Shown: piece by piece, positions 25,917-33,391 of the stretch | Layout: every line of letters begins with the position of its first letter | Numbering within the stretch: position 1 is the stretch's first letter | Assembly (NCBI GenBank): GCA_023384575.1 | Contig: JAHDVP010000004.1 | Location: 105,696-169,695, forward strand | DNA: 64,000 nucleotides | Source of the DNA: Acidobacteriota bacterium | GTDB lineage: Bacteria; Acidobacteriota; Vicinamibacteria; Vicinamibacterales; JAFNAJ01 | Reading direction: 5' to 3' | Program-made: the position numbers and the translations under genes | The notes under the pieces: model-generated | What the model saw: the letters and a program-made list of their open reading frames with translations, nothing else | What the model was told of the DNA's origin: nothing | The model's database searches: none

Positions 25917-25922
25917 TATAAT
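25917..25922 (+). promoter_or_regulatory. -10 box of tRNA-Ala
   Basis: A perfect TATAAT ends 22 bases before the first tRNA base. No convincing -35 hexamer is seen at the usual spacing. Confidence 0.5.
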
Positions 25923-25944
25923 TGACAGTCTCTCCCGACGGAGT

Positions 25945-26020
25945 GGGCCTGTAGCGCAGTTGGGAGCGCGCCTGAATGGCATTCAGGAGGTCACCGGTTC
26001 GATCCCGGTCAGGTCCACCA
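25945..26020 (+). tRNA. tRNA-Ala (anticodon GGC), CCA encoded
   Basis: A 76-base cloverleaf with acceptor GGGCCTG / CAGGTCC containing the G3-U70 pair that identifies alanine tRNAs. The anticodon stem is CCTGA/TCAGG around ATGGCAT (anticodon GGC), the T loop is GGTTCGATCCC, and the CCA is encoded. The last 14 bases belong to the attachment repeat of the adjacent element, and the serine recombinase gene on the opposite strand runs into the tRNA. Confidence 0.96.
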
Positions 26021-27557
26021 ACCTTTCATTTCCCCCCTCAATCGGCTGCAAGTAGTTGAAAGCCGGTGCGGTTACGGCGGTTCCAACGAAGCCGTTTCCG
26101 TCGAACGCCATTCCCTCGGGAAAGAACAGCTGCTGGAACCGCTGGCGCTGATCCAGTGAGGCCTGCACCCACAGGTCCGCGGCACGGGGCAGGATGCGTT
26201 CCGCGAACGCCAGGATCCCCTCCACGTCGAGTCCGTCGATCTCGGTCGCGTGCCGGTCCATGCGCAGCAGCGTGAGTTCCTCGCGCAGCTTCTCCGCGTG
26301 GCGGTCGTAGACGTCGATGTCGATCGTGCGGTCGAACAGAAACGCTTCGTCCAGCCGATCGAGCTTCTTCTGGATGGCCTGTGCCTGGCGTTCAGCGCTG
26401 GCAAGGTCGGCCTTGATTGACTCTTTACGCGCCTTCCACACCTGCAACACCGACTCCTTCAGCAACGCCATGTAGCCGGCGCTCGGCTGCAGGCGGGCCA
26501 GCTCTTTCTCGAACAACGTCTCGAGCTTCGCCTTGGTCACGTTGACACCGCGACATCCTGGACGGCAGTGGTAGTAGGCGTAGTAGCTGTTGCGTCCCTT
26601 CGACCAGCTGCCGGTGAGGCCGCGGCCGCACGACTCGCATCGCACGAAGCCGCGGAGCGGGAAGTCGGGATGTCCAATCAGCTGCGGCGCCGTACTCGGA
26701 ACGCGGCCCTGCAGTACGGCCTGCACTCTGTAGAAGGTGTCTTCGGGGATCAGCGGCTCGAAGTCGCCACGGCCACCGCGCACTCCGTAGTCGGGCACGT
26801 CGACGATGCCGGCGTAGAGCTGATTGCGCAGCAGCATGCCGATTGCCTGCGAGCTGAGAGGCTGGCCGCGCCGGTTCCGCAGTCCCCAGGCTGTCGCCTG
26901 CTGCAGCAGTTGCTGCTTGGTGAACCGTCCGGTCGCGTACTCCTTGAAGGCCCGGTGCACCAGCGGCGCGCGTTCCGGGTCGTGCAGCAGGCTCTTGCCC
27001 ATCGAGCGCGGCGCGTTGATGTAGCCAATCGGCGCGAGGAAGACCCAGCGACCGATCTCGAGCGCGGCTTTCATGCCGGCGCGGGTGCGGTCTGAGCGCA
27101 CGTCGTTGTCGAACTGCGCGAACGCGGCCAGCACGCCTTCCATCAACTTGCCGGTGGACGTGTCGTCGATCGGCTCCGTCGCCGACCGTAGGGAGATGCC
27201 CAACGACTGCAGCAGCGACCGCAGCGCGAAGTGGTCGTATTTGTCGCGAGCGAAGCGCGTCAGGTTGAACACGACCACGAAGTGCACGCGGCCCTTGTTG
27301 GTCCGGCAGAACGTGAGCAGTCGTTGCAGTTCTGTGCGGTCCGCGGTCTTGGCGCTCTCGCCCTCTTCCTTGAACCTCGCGAGGACGTCCAGGCCTTCGC
27401 GCCGGCAGTAGTCCTCGCAGGCCCGAAGCTGAGTGGGCAGGCTCAGGTTCTCCGTCTGCTCCTTCGTGCTGACGCGGATGTAGATGACGGCGCCGGGCAT
27501 GGATCGCAGGGTAGTCCCCTCGTCCGGCGACTTCAACGTGCTTGTCGCGGTGGCCAT
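25983..27557 (-). CDS. large serine recombinase (integrase) inserted at tRNA-Ala
   Basis: A 524-residue serine integrase. The N-terminal resolvase domain has VIYIRVSTKEQTENLSLPTQ with the catalytic Ser near residue 29. The middle recombinase domain contains LLHDPERAPLVHRAFKEYAT near residue 190. A zinc ribbon (CESCGRGLTGS ... YHCRPGC) near residue 305 precedes the coiled coil (SAERQAQAIQKKLDRLDE). The last ten codons read through the attachment core into the tRNA-Ala gene, giving the tail LVDLTGIEPVTS. In the excised circle the same frame would continue into the tail at 32263-32328 instead. It probably drives integration and excision of the island. Confidence 0.92.
   Translation of the reverse strand: MATATSTLKSPDEGTTLRSMPGAVIYIRVSTKEQTENLSLPTQLRACEDYCRREGLDVLARFKEEGESAKTADRTELQRLLTFCRTNKGRVHFVVVFNLTRFARDKYDHFALRSLLQSLGISLRSATEPIDDTSTGKLMEGVLAAFAQFDNDVRSDRTRAGMKAALEIGRWVFLAPIGYINAPRSMGKSLLHDPERAPLVHRAFKEYATGRFTKQQLLQQATAWGLRNRRGQPLSSQAIGMLLRNQLYAGIVDVPDYGVRGGRGDFEPLIPEDTFYRVQAVLQGRVPSTAPQLIGHPDFPLRGFVRCESCGRGLTGSWSKGRNSYYAYYHCRPGCRGVNVTKAKLETLFEKELARLQPSAGYMALLKESVLQVWKARKESIKADLASAERQAQAIQKKLDRLDEAFLFDRTIDIDVYDRHAEKLREELTLLRMDRHATEIDGLDVEGILAFAERILPRAADLWVQASLDQRQRFQQLFFPEGMAFDGNGFVGTAVTAPAFNYLQPIEGGNERLVDLTGIEPVTS
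26007..26021. mobile_element. attL-side attachment repeat in tRNA-Ala
   Basis: The 15-base sequence GGTCAGGTCCACCAA at the tRNA 3' end recurs exactly at 32329-32343 in direct orientation; the flanking bases differ on both sides. The serine recombinase lies just inside. This is the expected structure for an element boundary. Confidence 0.8.
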
Positions 27558-27561
27558 CGCG

Positions 27562-27750
27562 TCAGCCTCGGGCTGGGCTGTGCATGTCCCGGAACGCGTC
27601 GATCAGCGCGTGCGCCATCGCCTGCGCGTGGCGGCGGATCGCCTCGATGTCCTCGTCGGACAGGTCGCGCGCTTCGTCGCCGAGCAACTCGCGGTATCGC
27701 GCAATCGCGACTCGTTCCGGAACGAGCTCGCGTTCCCTCGGGTCGTCCAT
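27562..27750 (-). CDS. small helical protein upstream of the recombinase
   Basis: 62 residues, largely helical and charged (RYRELLGDEARDLSDEDIEAIRRHAQ). It ends four bases before the recombinase start on the same strand, so the two are probably one transcript. No family is recognised. A role in recombination directionality or expression control is possible from position only. Confidence 0.5.
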   Translation of the reverse strand: MDDPRERELVPERVAIARYRELLGDEARDLSDEDIEAIRRHAQAMAHALIDAFRDMHSPARG

Positions 27751-28527
27751 CGGAATCGCTCGTTCGGATGTGACCGACGCGATGTGAGGGCGCGGACTTG
27801 TCCCGGACCATCACGCAAGTGCCGGTCTTCGGCTCGATCGAGGCTCCCGTCAAGGCCGAAGCCGCGCCGCAGGCGTGGGCCGAGCATCAGCGAGGCGCCT
27901 TGACGGGGACGAGAGCGAGCCGACCATCCACCGCGTGATGGTCCGGGCTGCTGGTATGGCTGCCGCCGCGCCGCTGGGGCGGGCCGTGCAGGATCTCGTG
28001 AGCTGTCGGCGGTGCCCTTGGCCTGCCGCTGAGGCAACCAAGGGGAGAGACGCGGTGTGCGGAAGTGGATGTCTCTCTGCAAGGCTGAACGCAGCGGCGC
28101 GGCGATTCCTTACAGCGTGCCTGCCATGGGCCACGCGCGTACCGTCGCCGCCGGGTCCGACACCGCCGCCGGCACGCGGGGCGTGAGCGACCCTCCGGGG
28201 CCGCCCTCTGAAAGGCCGACCGGCGAAAAGCGGGGGGTCGCTCACGCCCCGATTCGTCGTGTTGTTCGTGCAGACCGGCGGCACAGAGCGCCGCCGGGTT
28301 GTCGGCCTGCGCCGCGTGCAAGTTGCAGTAGACGAGCAACATGCGCCGCGCAGGGGAGAGCTATCCCGTGACACGGCAACGGCTTGGCGCGGTGAACGGC
28401 CGAGGGCTGAAAGCCTCCCAGGCCACTAGCCCCGCTATTAGCCTCATCCGTTCCGGTTTGTCTGTGTCGATCGGCGCGGCTGCTGCGGGTAGACAAGTGG
28501 CTCCCGGGCCGATGTCTACCCTATTGT
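27751..28527. other. decayed/non-coding island DNA with a 17-bp inverted repeat
   Basis: No frame here has credible coding character. The notable structure is a perfect inverted repeat, CGGGGCGTGAGCGACCC at 28177-28193 and its complement at 28235-28251, separated by 41 bases. It could be a strong hairpin, a very small non-autonomous element or the ends of a deleted insertion. Confidence 0.5.
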
Positions 28528-28829
28528 CTATCGGTCGGCTTCGGTGACGTATCCGCAGCCAGGGGAAGAGAGGGCGACGTCGCCCCGTCCGTCAATAAGC
28601 TCGCGCGCGCACTCGTAGTGCCAGTTCGTTCGCGTCGGGGTGTGGTCTTCGCCGAGGAAGACGATCGGTTCGCCGTCGTCCGAGTCCGCGAACCCGATCG
28701 GTGGCCGGCTGTGCTTCCAGCGATCGGCCCGGACCCTCGTGAGGGTTCGATCCTGGCGATGAGGTCCTCCCAGACATCGAGGAACACGGCGTCGTGCTCC
28801 TGCTCAACGTATGCGATGCGGCCCTGCAC
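28528..28829 (-). pseudogene. frameshifted small gene
   Basis: The GTG-started frame begins with VQGRIAYVEQEHDAVFLDVW and loses coding character after about residue 29. A different frame then carries IGFADSDDGEPIVFLGED and NWHYECARELIDGRGDVA to a stop at 28528. Together they would make a ~100-residue protein with one frameshift near 28740. The family is unknown. A sequencing error is the alternative explanation. Confidence 0.5.
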
Positions 28830-29264
28830 GTGGCGCTCCTGTGGGTGCTCGATGTTCTTGTCGAGAGCGGTTCTTCGCCGCTTTCAGGCCACCGGACTGT
28901 TGGCGCTCGTTGAACGCTGACCACCTCTGCTCAATGACGATTGACCATGGCTGGCTGCCGACGATGGTGGGCACCGGCGGCCGGATCCGGAGACGCGCTG
29001 GTCAGCTGTTGGCGAGGGGAATCGGCGTTCTCTGGTCAGTCCTCGGCGGGCACCACCACAATGGCATGATGCTCGCGGGGGAATCCTGCTCCGCGCCTGC
29101 GTTCCCCTCCCCGTTCCCCCCCGACAAGCCGATCGCCTCGCCGCCACGCCGCAGACCGCGCGACTGGTGATCGCGTCGTCCAGGAAGCATGTGCCCTGTT
29201 TGTCCGAACACCCGGTGCTCGCCGACGTGCACCTCACCGGTGCGGTTCTTCCCGACCCACGACC
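28830..29264. other. non-coding or decayed island DNA
   Basis: Only short frames of mixed composition are present. One minus-strand frame (29002-29232) contains VGEHRVFGQTGHMLPGRR but has no recognisable domain or start signal. No RNA or repeat is seen. Confidence 0.4.
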
Positions 29265-29804
29265 TCAGGCCTCAGGAGTCGATGCGCGGCGCATCAACAT
29301 CTCTGTCGTACCCGCGAGATCATCGAGGTCAGGCTCGCCAGCGAGGCCCAATAGTTGCCAAGACTTCAGCGTCACGACCCGCGCCAAGTCGACGTCGTTG
29401 GGTGCCAGGCAAGGCTCGAGAGCCAGGAGCGCTTTCGTCGCAGTCGCGCCGGAAAACGGCTCATCGGCTTGAGCGCACGTGACCAGCGCGGCACGGTACC
29501 ACTGGACGGCCTGTTGTTTCTCACTGGTCTGTTCACAGGCATGACCTACGCTCAGTTCAGCTGTGAACCGTGAATAGGATCCTGGACTGAAGAGACCGAC
29601 CGCTTGGATGAAGTCGTTCTTGGCCGCCTGCAAGTTTGCCTTCTCTTCCTGGATCGAGCCGCGGTACACGAGAGCCCGACCCCGCACCTCGTCGTTCCCT
29701 CGGTCAAGAACGACTTCGATCTCCTGCAGCGCTTGCTCGACGTTTCCGCTCGTCCATGCCCGGACGATTCGTCGTTCCGCCTGATCCCACTGATCCAGAG
29801 TCAT
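29265..29804 (-). CDS. small TPR-like helical protein, possible immunity protein
   Basis: About 179 residues of helix-turn-helix repeats with TPR-like spacing: QAERRIVRAWTSGNVEQALQ, GRALVYRGSIQEEKANLQAA, ELSVGHACEQTSEKQQAVQW, KALLALEPCLAPND. There is no signal peptide. It lies directly downstream of a remnant resembling the C-terminal end of an RHS/YD-repeat toxin, the usual place of a cognate immunity gene, so an immunity role is inferred. The ATG at 29804 is preferred over the GTG at 29816. Confidence 0.6.
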   Translation of the reverse strand: MTLDQWDQAERRIVRAWTSGNVEQALQEIEVVLDRGNDEVRGRALVYRGSIQEEKANLQAAKNDFIQAVGLFSPGSYSRFTAELSVGHACEQTSEKQQAVQWYRAALVTCAQADEPFSGATATKALLALEPCLAPNDVDLARVVTLKSWQLLGLAGEPDLDDLAGTTEMLMRRASTPEA

Positions 29805-29819
29805 CATCATCCACACTCA

Positions 29820-30060
29820 GCTGAAAGATCAGGTACTTGTAGAACGGCCACGCGCCGTCGGCCGACACGCATTCTCTGAAGCAGGCGCCACAATCTGTCC
29901 GCTTGCCCCACTGTCTCTGTCTGTGCGGTGGCTGCGTCGGACTCTCGAGGCACAGAGTTAGCAACCGCTGGCATGTGTTTCCTTCGTCATTCTTCTCGTC
30001 GTTGTCGCCAAGACAGTTGCCATCTTCACAGGCTTTGTAGATGCTGACCGCCCTGGACCG
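29820..30060 (-). pseudogene. truncated cysteine-rich C-terminal end of an RHS-type protein
   Basis: Just after the PIN toxin stop, the minus strand reads in one frame VSIYKACEDGNCLGDNDEKN, TCQRLLTLCLESPTQPP, then WGKRTDCGACFRECVSADGA and WPFYKYLIF. The cysteine and tryptophan pattern is like the final domain of many RHS/YD-repeat proteins. There is no start codon and no upstream repeat core, so this is a broken tip, possibly left by recombination. The frame runs on into the start of the downstream gene. Confidence 0.45.
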
Positions 30061-30063
30061 GGG

Positions 30064-30471
30064 TCAACGCCGAGGCGGTCGCATCTGCCGACTCACGAAC
30101 TGTCGCGGTGACAGCATCTCGACGCCCGAGTAGCTGTCGAGTGTCAGCAGGTCGGCATCACCGCTCACAATCGCGTCAGCTTCGCCTGCCAGTGCCGTGG
30201 CGAGCACCCAATCGTCGTCAGGATCGCGGCACACCGCTTCGGCAAGCTTCGCTGGCTCGCACCAGGCCGCGTGCTGGCGATAGAGCGCAAGGATGGGCAG
30301 GTCATCGGGAGTCAGGCGGAACTTCCTCCGCAGCGTGACCACGAGTTCTTCCCAGAGCACCTGCGACAAGATCGCGTTGTGCTCCGGCACGTGAATCTCG
30401 AGAATCTCCCGGCACAGGCCTTCTGACACTATGCCGGCGACTACCACGTTCGTGTCGAAGACGACCTTCAC
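30064..30471 (-). CDS. PIN-domain toxin (VapC-like), pair 1
   Basis: Putative ribonuclease toxin of 135 residues. PIN-domain acidic residues are visible in VVFDTNVVVAGI (Asp6), LWEELVVTLRRKF, DPDDDWVLATALAG and AIVSGDADLLTLD. It overlaps its antitoxin stop by four bases (ATGA), typical of coupled toxin-antitoxin expression. The family is the COG1569-type PIN toxins. Confidence 0.85.
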   Translation of the reverse strand: MKVVFDTNVVVAGIVSEGLCREILEIHVPEHNAILSQVLWEELVVTLRRKFRLTPDDLPILALYRQHAAWCEPAKLAEAVCRDPDDDWVLATALAGEADAIVSGDADLLTLDSYSGVEMLSPRQFVSRQMRPPRR

Positions 30472-30686
30472 GAGATGAGCGCGAACACGTCTTCGTCGGT
30501 GAAGATTCCCTTGTCCCTCGCGCGCGGGACCGCTACGCGGCGAGACTCCGTCAGCGCGTCCTGCCAGAGCTTCCGATGAATCGCCATGCGCACGTACTCG
30601 CTGGTCGTCAGGCCGCTCTCGCTTGCGGCCTGAGCAATCAGTCGCTTGGTGCGGGGCGGCAGGCTCACGGTGAGTGTCTCTCGCAT
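30468..30686 (-). CDS. ribbon-helix-helix antitoxin, pair 1
   Basis: 72 residues. The N-terminal RHH fold (RETLTVSLPPRTKRLIAQA ... SEYVRMAIHRKLW) binds DNA. The C-terminal part (KGIFTDEDVFALIS) presumably wraps the PIN toxin. The ATG at 30686 follows a palindromic operator directly. It neutralises the overlapping downstream toxin. Confidence 0.83.
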   Translation of the reverse strand: MRETLTVSLPPRTKRLIAQAASESGLTTSEYVRMAIHRKLWQDALTESRRVAVPRARDKGIFTDEDVFALIS

Positions 30687-30687
30687 G

Positions 30688-30710
30688 CCTGTAAGCATAA
30701 ATCTTACAGG
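30688..30710. promoter_or_regulatory. palindromic operator of TA pair 1
   Basis: CCTGTAAG, seven bases, CTTACAGG: a perfect inverted repeat starting one base upstream of the antitoxin start codon. The position suggests autorepression by the RHH antitoxin or the TA complex. Confidence 0.65.
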
Positions 30711-30777
30711 CCGAGGATTCAAGCGTCTGGCCGCAAGGGCCGGCCGCCGTTTGGCAGGGGCAGGTATGAGGGCGTCG

Positions 30778-30863
30778 CTACGCCGGCTCGTAGCGTTGAA
30801 GCAGGTAGACGAGCTGCAGCCACCGGTGAATGTGGTTCCAACGGCCGCGCGTCGGGTCCACCA
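30778..30863 (-). repeat. recombinase-tail repeat 1 (att-like scar)
   Basis: The minus strand encodes MVDPTRGRWNHIHRWLQLV and a stop at 30778. It begins with TGGTGGACC, the complement of the tRNA-Ala 3' end. The pattern (L/M)VDxxxxxWNxxxxWL is shared with repeats 2 and 3. The next ~85 bases (30864-30950) also match the flank of repeat 3. Interpretation: leftover attachment-side C-terminus of an older recombinase. Confidence 0.65.
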
Positions 30864-31000
30864 TCCTTCGCCCAAGCGAGTAGACGCCGTGGCGTGAGCT
30901 ACGGTTCGGCGAACCACGCGAAGGCTGTCTCGCGGTAGCCGCGCAGGGCGCCTGTGGCGTACTGACGGCTGAGTGGACGCCCCAGCCACACCGGAACTGC

Positions 31001-31315
31001 TCAGTCCAAGGCCGCGAGTCCAGCAAGGATCACCGGTTCCTGATCCGGAAACTCGACGACCAGCGACAGCTTCCCACCCATCGCCTCCACGTACCCTCGC
31101 AGCGTTGAGATGAGCAGGTCGCTGCGCTGCTCGAGCCGCGACACGCTGTCCTGGCCGACACCGAGGACTTCGGCCATCTTCTTCTGCGTCAGCTTGTGGG
31201 CGCGACGAAGCTCCTGGAGGGAGCGCTCCTCCGCGATGATCGTCGCCGCTCGCGCAGCAATCTTCCGCTTGCGCTTCGCGCTGAGTCCTTTGCGAAGGCG
31301 ATCGATGTTGTTCAT
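31001..31315 (-). CDS. XRE/HTH antitoxin (HigA-like)
   Basis: 104 residues from the ATG at 31315. The helix-turn-helix is LTQKKMAEVLGVGQDSVSRL near residue 42, preceded by a basic helical region, with a hydrophobic C-terminal strand (GKLSLVVEFPDQEPVILAGL). The toxin gene lies upstream and overlaps it by four bases; the toxin-first order is typical of HigBA systems. Confidence 0.87.
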   Translation of the reverse strand: MNNIDRLRKGLSAKRKRKIAARAATIIAEERSLQELRRAHKLTQKKMAEVLGVGQDSVSRLEQRSDLLISTLRGYVEAMGGKLSLVVEFPDQEPVILAGLAALD

Positions 31316-31707
31316 GGCTTTCGCTCCCTCTTCTTCGGACGGTCCTTCTCGGCTCCTGCCTTCAACGCGGCCAGATGGCCATCGAAGCGCCGATCCGCCC
31401 TCTCGATCAACTGCCGGTAGAAGCGCCTCTGACTGCCTCCCGACTTGTCGCCCCCACACAGGATGATTGCTTTGCGCGCCGTGTCGAAGGCGAACGCGAA
31501 TCGCCACACACCGCCGGCCCCATCGAACCGCAGTTCCTTCATGTTCGCGTGGCGCGACCCCGTCAGCGTATCGACGCGCGGCCGCCCCATCTGAGGCCCA
31601 AAGACCTTCAAGGCTTCGATATGCGCGAGGAGCTCATCCTGAACATCCTCGTCCAGCGCCTGGAACTCCGGCACGAACAGGCGATGGAAGTCGACGCCCC
31701 AAGCCAC
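31312..31707 (-). CDS. RelE/HigB-type toxin (phage-derived Gp49-like)
   Basis: 131 residues. The sequence features of the Gp49/HigB-like family are present: LLAHIEALKVFGPQMGRPRV, GSRHANMKELRFDGAGGVWR and AFDTARKAIILCGGDKSGG. These are expected mRNA interferases that cleave in the ribosome. The basic tail (EKDRPKKRERKP) is unusual. It is translated with the downstream HTH antitoxin through an ATGA overlap. Confidence 0.87.
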   Translation of the reverse strand: MAWGVDFHRLFVPEFQALDEDVQDELLAHIEALKVFGPQMGRPRVDTLTGSRHANMKELRFDGAGGVWRFAFAFDTARKAIILCGGDKSGGSQRRFYRQLIERADRRFDGHLAALKAGAEKDRPKKRERKP

Positions 31708-31778
31708 GATTGATTATGGATCCAGGGTCATATGGAGTCAAGACCATGCTGCCGCATGGTTGGGACCTTGCCGCATGG

Positions 31779-32243
31779 TCAGGCCTTGGCGGGAGCTTTC
31801 GATGGCTTGCGTCCCCTCGGCAGCTTCGAACGCTTCGCCTGGTGAGCGCGCTCGGCGCGGCGCGCCCACTTGGTCACCTCTCGTTCGACGATCGCTTGAA
31901 GTCGATCCTGCTGCGGCTTCGGCAACCAGGGCAGAAACCTGGGCATGCCCAAGTCCTCGTTCTGGCCTAACCACTCCAGCTTGAGCTTCGTGGACTCGAG
32001 CACTGCACCGGCGCATTGCATGGCGAGCTGCAGCGCTTGAAGCCCGTCAATGCCGAACACGTACCTCGGTCTCCGCCAAGTCGTGTTGAGGCCCGTAATC
32101 TGCAGGGCGCAGCCCCAGTCCGAGCCAGGTACAGCTTGGGGCACGGCAAGCGTAACGACGACAGGCTTGCCGCTGGGTGCCTTGAATACCCGTCGAGCGG
32201 CAATGCGTCGGATCGTCCGTGGTGCGGCGAAGGATTTGCTCAT
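31779..32243 (-). CDS. DUF6968-like protein of unknown function
   Basis: 154 residues. The N-terminal half is a beta-rich domain (RRVFKAPSGKPVVVTLAVP ... WGCALQITGL) with a GIDGLQALQLAMQCAGAVLE helix, resembling small domains named DUF6968. The C-terminal half is basic and helical (VEREVTKWARRAERAHQAK). The gene lies alone between the HigBA pair and tail repeat 2, so it may be passenger DNA of that unit. Function unknown. Confidence 0.55.
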   Translation of the reverse strand: MSKSFAAPRTIRRIAARRVFKAPSGKPVVVTLAVPQAVPGSDWGCALQITGLNTTWRRPRYVFGIDGLQALQLAMQCAGAVLESTKLKLEWLGQNEDLGMPRFLPWLPKPQQDRLQAIVEREVTKWARRAERAHQAKRSKLPRGRKPSKAPAKA

Positions 32244-32262
32244 AAGGCCGAGCGAGATGGTA

Positions 32263-32343
32263 TCAGGCGGCGGCGCGGAGTGCCTCGACGCGGTTCAACC
32301 AGCTCTTGATGTGGTTCCAACTGGCGCTGGTCAGGTCCACCAA
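32263..32343 (-). mobile_element. attR-side boundary with recombinase tail repeat 2
   Basis: Positions 32329-32343 repeat the last 14 tRNA-Ala bases plus one (GGTCAGGTCCACCAA). Left of it, the minus strand reads in the same frame SASWNHIKSWLNRVEALRAA and a stop at 32263. Joining the recombinase gene to this side across the 15-bp core gives an uninterrupted protein ending LVDLT-SASWNHIKSW..., as expected for the circular form of the element. Confidence 0.75.
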
Positions 32344-32406
32344 TATTACCAAGTCGTTCTAGATCAACATCTTGCAGCCATCGACCAGTCAAGCAGGCTC
32401 AGGCTG

Positions 32407-32447
32407 TTGACTCGCTATCGTGTTACGATGTCTTACATGAAGACATC
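32407..32447 (+). promoter_or_regulatory. promoter/operator region of TA pair 2
   Basis: TTGACT at 32407 is a possible -35 element. A perfect inverted repeat, GATGTCTT, five bases, AAGACATC (32427-32447), spans the antitoxin start codon ATG at 32437. Binding there would block both transcription and initiation. Confidence 0.6.
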
Positions 32448-32658
32448 CACCATCACGATTCGGCTCGACGACGCGCTCGGTCGAGAGCTCGATCAGGCGT
32501 GCGCGCGAAGCGGCCGAACCCGCAGCGAGCTGGCGCGCGATGCGCTGCGTAGGCAGCTCGCCTTGCTGCGCTTCGAGCGGCTGCGCAAGCGCACACTGCC
32601 GCTGGCTGAAGCGCAGGGATACCTCACCGACGAAGACATCTTTCGCGAAGTCTCGTGA
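32437..32658 (+). CDS. ribbon-helix-helix antitoxin, pair 2
   Basis: 73 residues: RHH domain TSTITIRLDDALGRELDQA ... RTRSELARDALRRQLALL, then a toxin-binding tail ending GYLTDEDIFREVS. That tail is similar to pair 1 (GIFTDEDVFALIS), so the two antitoxins are related. An in-frame ATG nine bases upstream is a less likely start, because the operator palindrome is centred on the chosen one. The toxin start overlaps its stop by four bases. Confidence 0.84.
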   Translation: MKTSTITIRLDDALGRELDQACARSGRTRSELARDALRRQLALLRFERLRKRTLPLAEAQGYLTDEDIFREVS

Positions 32659-33068
32659 AGGTCTTCTTCGACACGAACGTCGTGCTCGCGGCGTTTGCGA
32701 CGCGGGGGTTGTGCGCGGATCTGTTCGCCCACGTCCTTCTCGAGCACGAACTGCTCGTCGGAGAGACAGTGATCCGCGAACTGCGAAGCAAACTCCGCCT
32801 CAAGCTGAAGCTCTCCAAGAATGCCATCAGCGAGATCGAGGCCCTGCTGCGCGACCAGACCGTCGTCAAGACCCCGACCGAGCACTTGAGCCTCGGCATC
32901 TCGGATCCCGACGATGAGTGGATCGTAGCGGAGGCCATGGCCGGCGACGCCGACGCCCTCGTCACGGGAGACGCCGCGCTCCAGAAGCTGGGCAGGCGGG
33001 CGCCGCTGCCGATCGTGTCGCCGAGAGGGTTGTGGGAGACGCTGCGCGGCGCCGAGCCCGGAGGATAG
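32655..33068 (+). CDS. PIN-domain toxin (VapC-like), pair 2
   Basis: 137 residues of the same PIN family as pair 1: KVFFDTNVVLAAFATRGLC at the N-terminus, VIRELRSKLRLKL, ISDPDDEWIVAEAMAGDADA and LVTGDAALQKLG carry the acidic active-site residues. It is the only TA pair of the island on the plus strand. It lies between tail repeats 2 and 3, so the whole unit is about 0.8 kb. Confidence 0.85.
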   Translation: MKVFFDTNVVLAAFATRGLCADLFAHVLLEHELLVGETVIRELRSKLRLKLKLSKNAISEIEALLRDQTVVKTPTEHLSLGISDPDDEWIVAEAMAGDADALVTGDAALQKLGRRAPLPIVSPRGLWETLRGAEPGG

Positions 33069-33073
33069 GGCGT

Positions 33074-33270
33074 TCAGGCGCACTCGGGGCCTGACGCTCG
33101 ACTTAGCGCGTCGAGCCGTCTCAACCAGATCGCCATCGGGTTCCAACTGGCGCTGTTCTGGTCCACCAGCCTTCCCTCTCGCGAGTCAAACGCCGTCGCG
33201 AGAGCTCCGGCTCGGCAAGCTACGCGAAGGCTGTCGCGCCGAAGCGGCGACGCCGCGAAGGCGGACCCCA
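33074..33270 (-). repeat. recombinase-tail repeat 3 and shared flank
   Basis: The minus strand encodes LVDQNSASWNPMAIWLRRLD and a stop at 33074. GGTCCACCA (33160-33168) matches the tRNA end. The tail shares AGCGCCAGTTGGAACC with repeat 2. The flank 33169-33270 is a diverged copy of the flank of repeat 1 (for example ACGCGAAGGCTGTC in both), so repeats 1 and 3 are ~170-190 bp copies. Confidence 0.65.
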
Positions 33271-33391
33271 CGGCTCGGCAAGCGTGCGAGTCTTGGTCTG
33301 GCGAATCTGCGCGCCTCCCTTCTCGACCGCTCCTGAGGGCTGAGCATTCAGGCGAGTCGCCCGCGGCATCGACCTTGCCTCGTCTGACGGC

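Noticed and set aside
25983..26021. Treating LVDLTGIEPVTS as an evolved recombinase C-terminus
   Set aside because: These codons are the complement of tRNA-Ala, so the tail is a by-product of insertion rather than a selected protein segment.
29002..29232. Small gene encoding VGEHRVFGQTGHMLPGRR...
   Set aside because: No start signal or recognised domain; composition changes along the frame, so it could not be supported as a gene.
30778..33270. Integron attC sites between TA cassettes
   Set aside because: The repeated segments lack the GTTRRRY/RYYYAAC core pair and the attC two-box symmetry, and no IntI is present. The segments instead read as recombinase C-terminal codons next to tRNA-end sequence.
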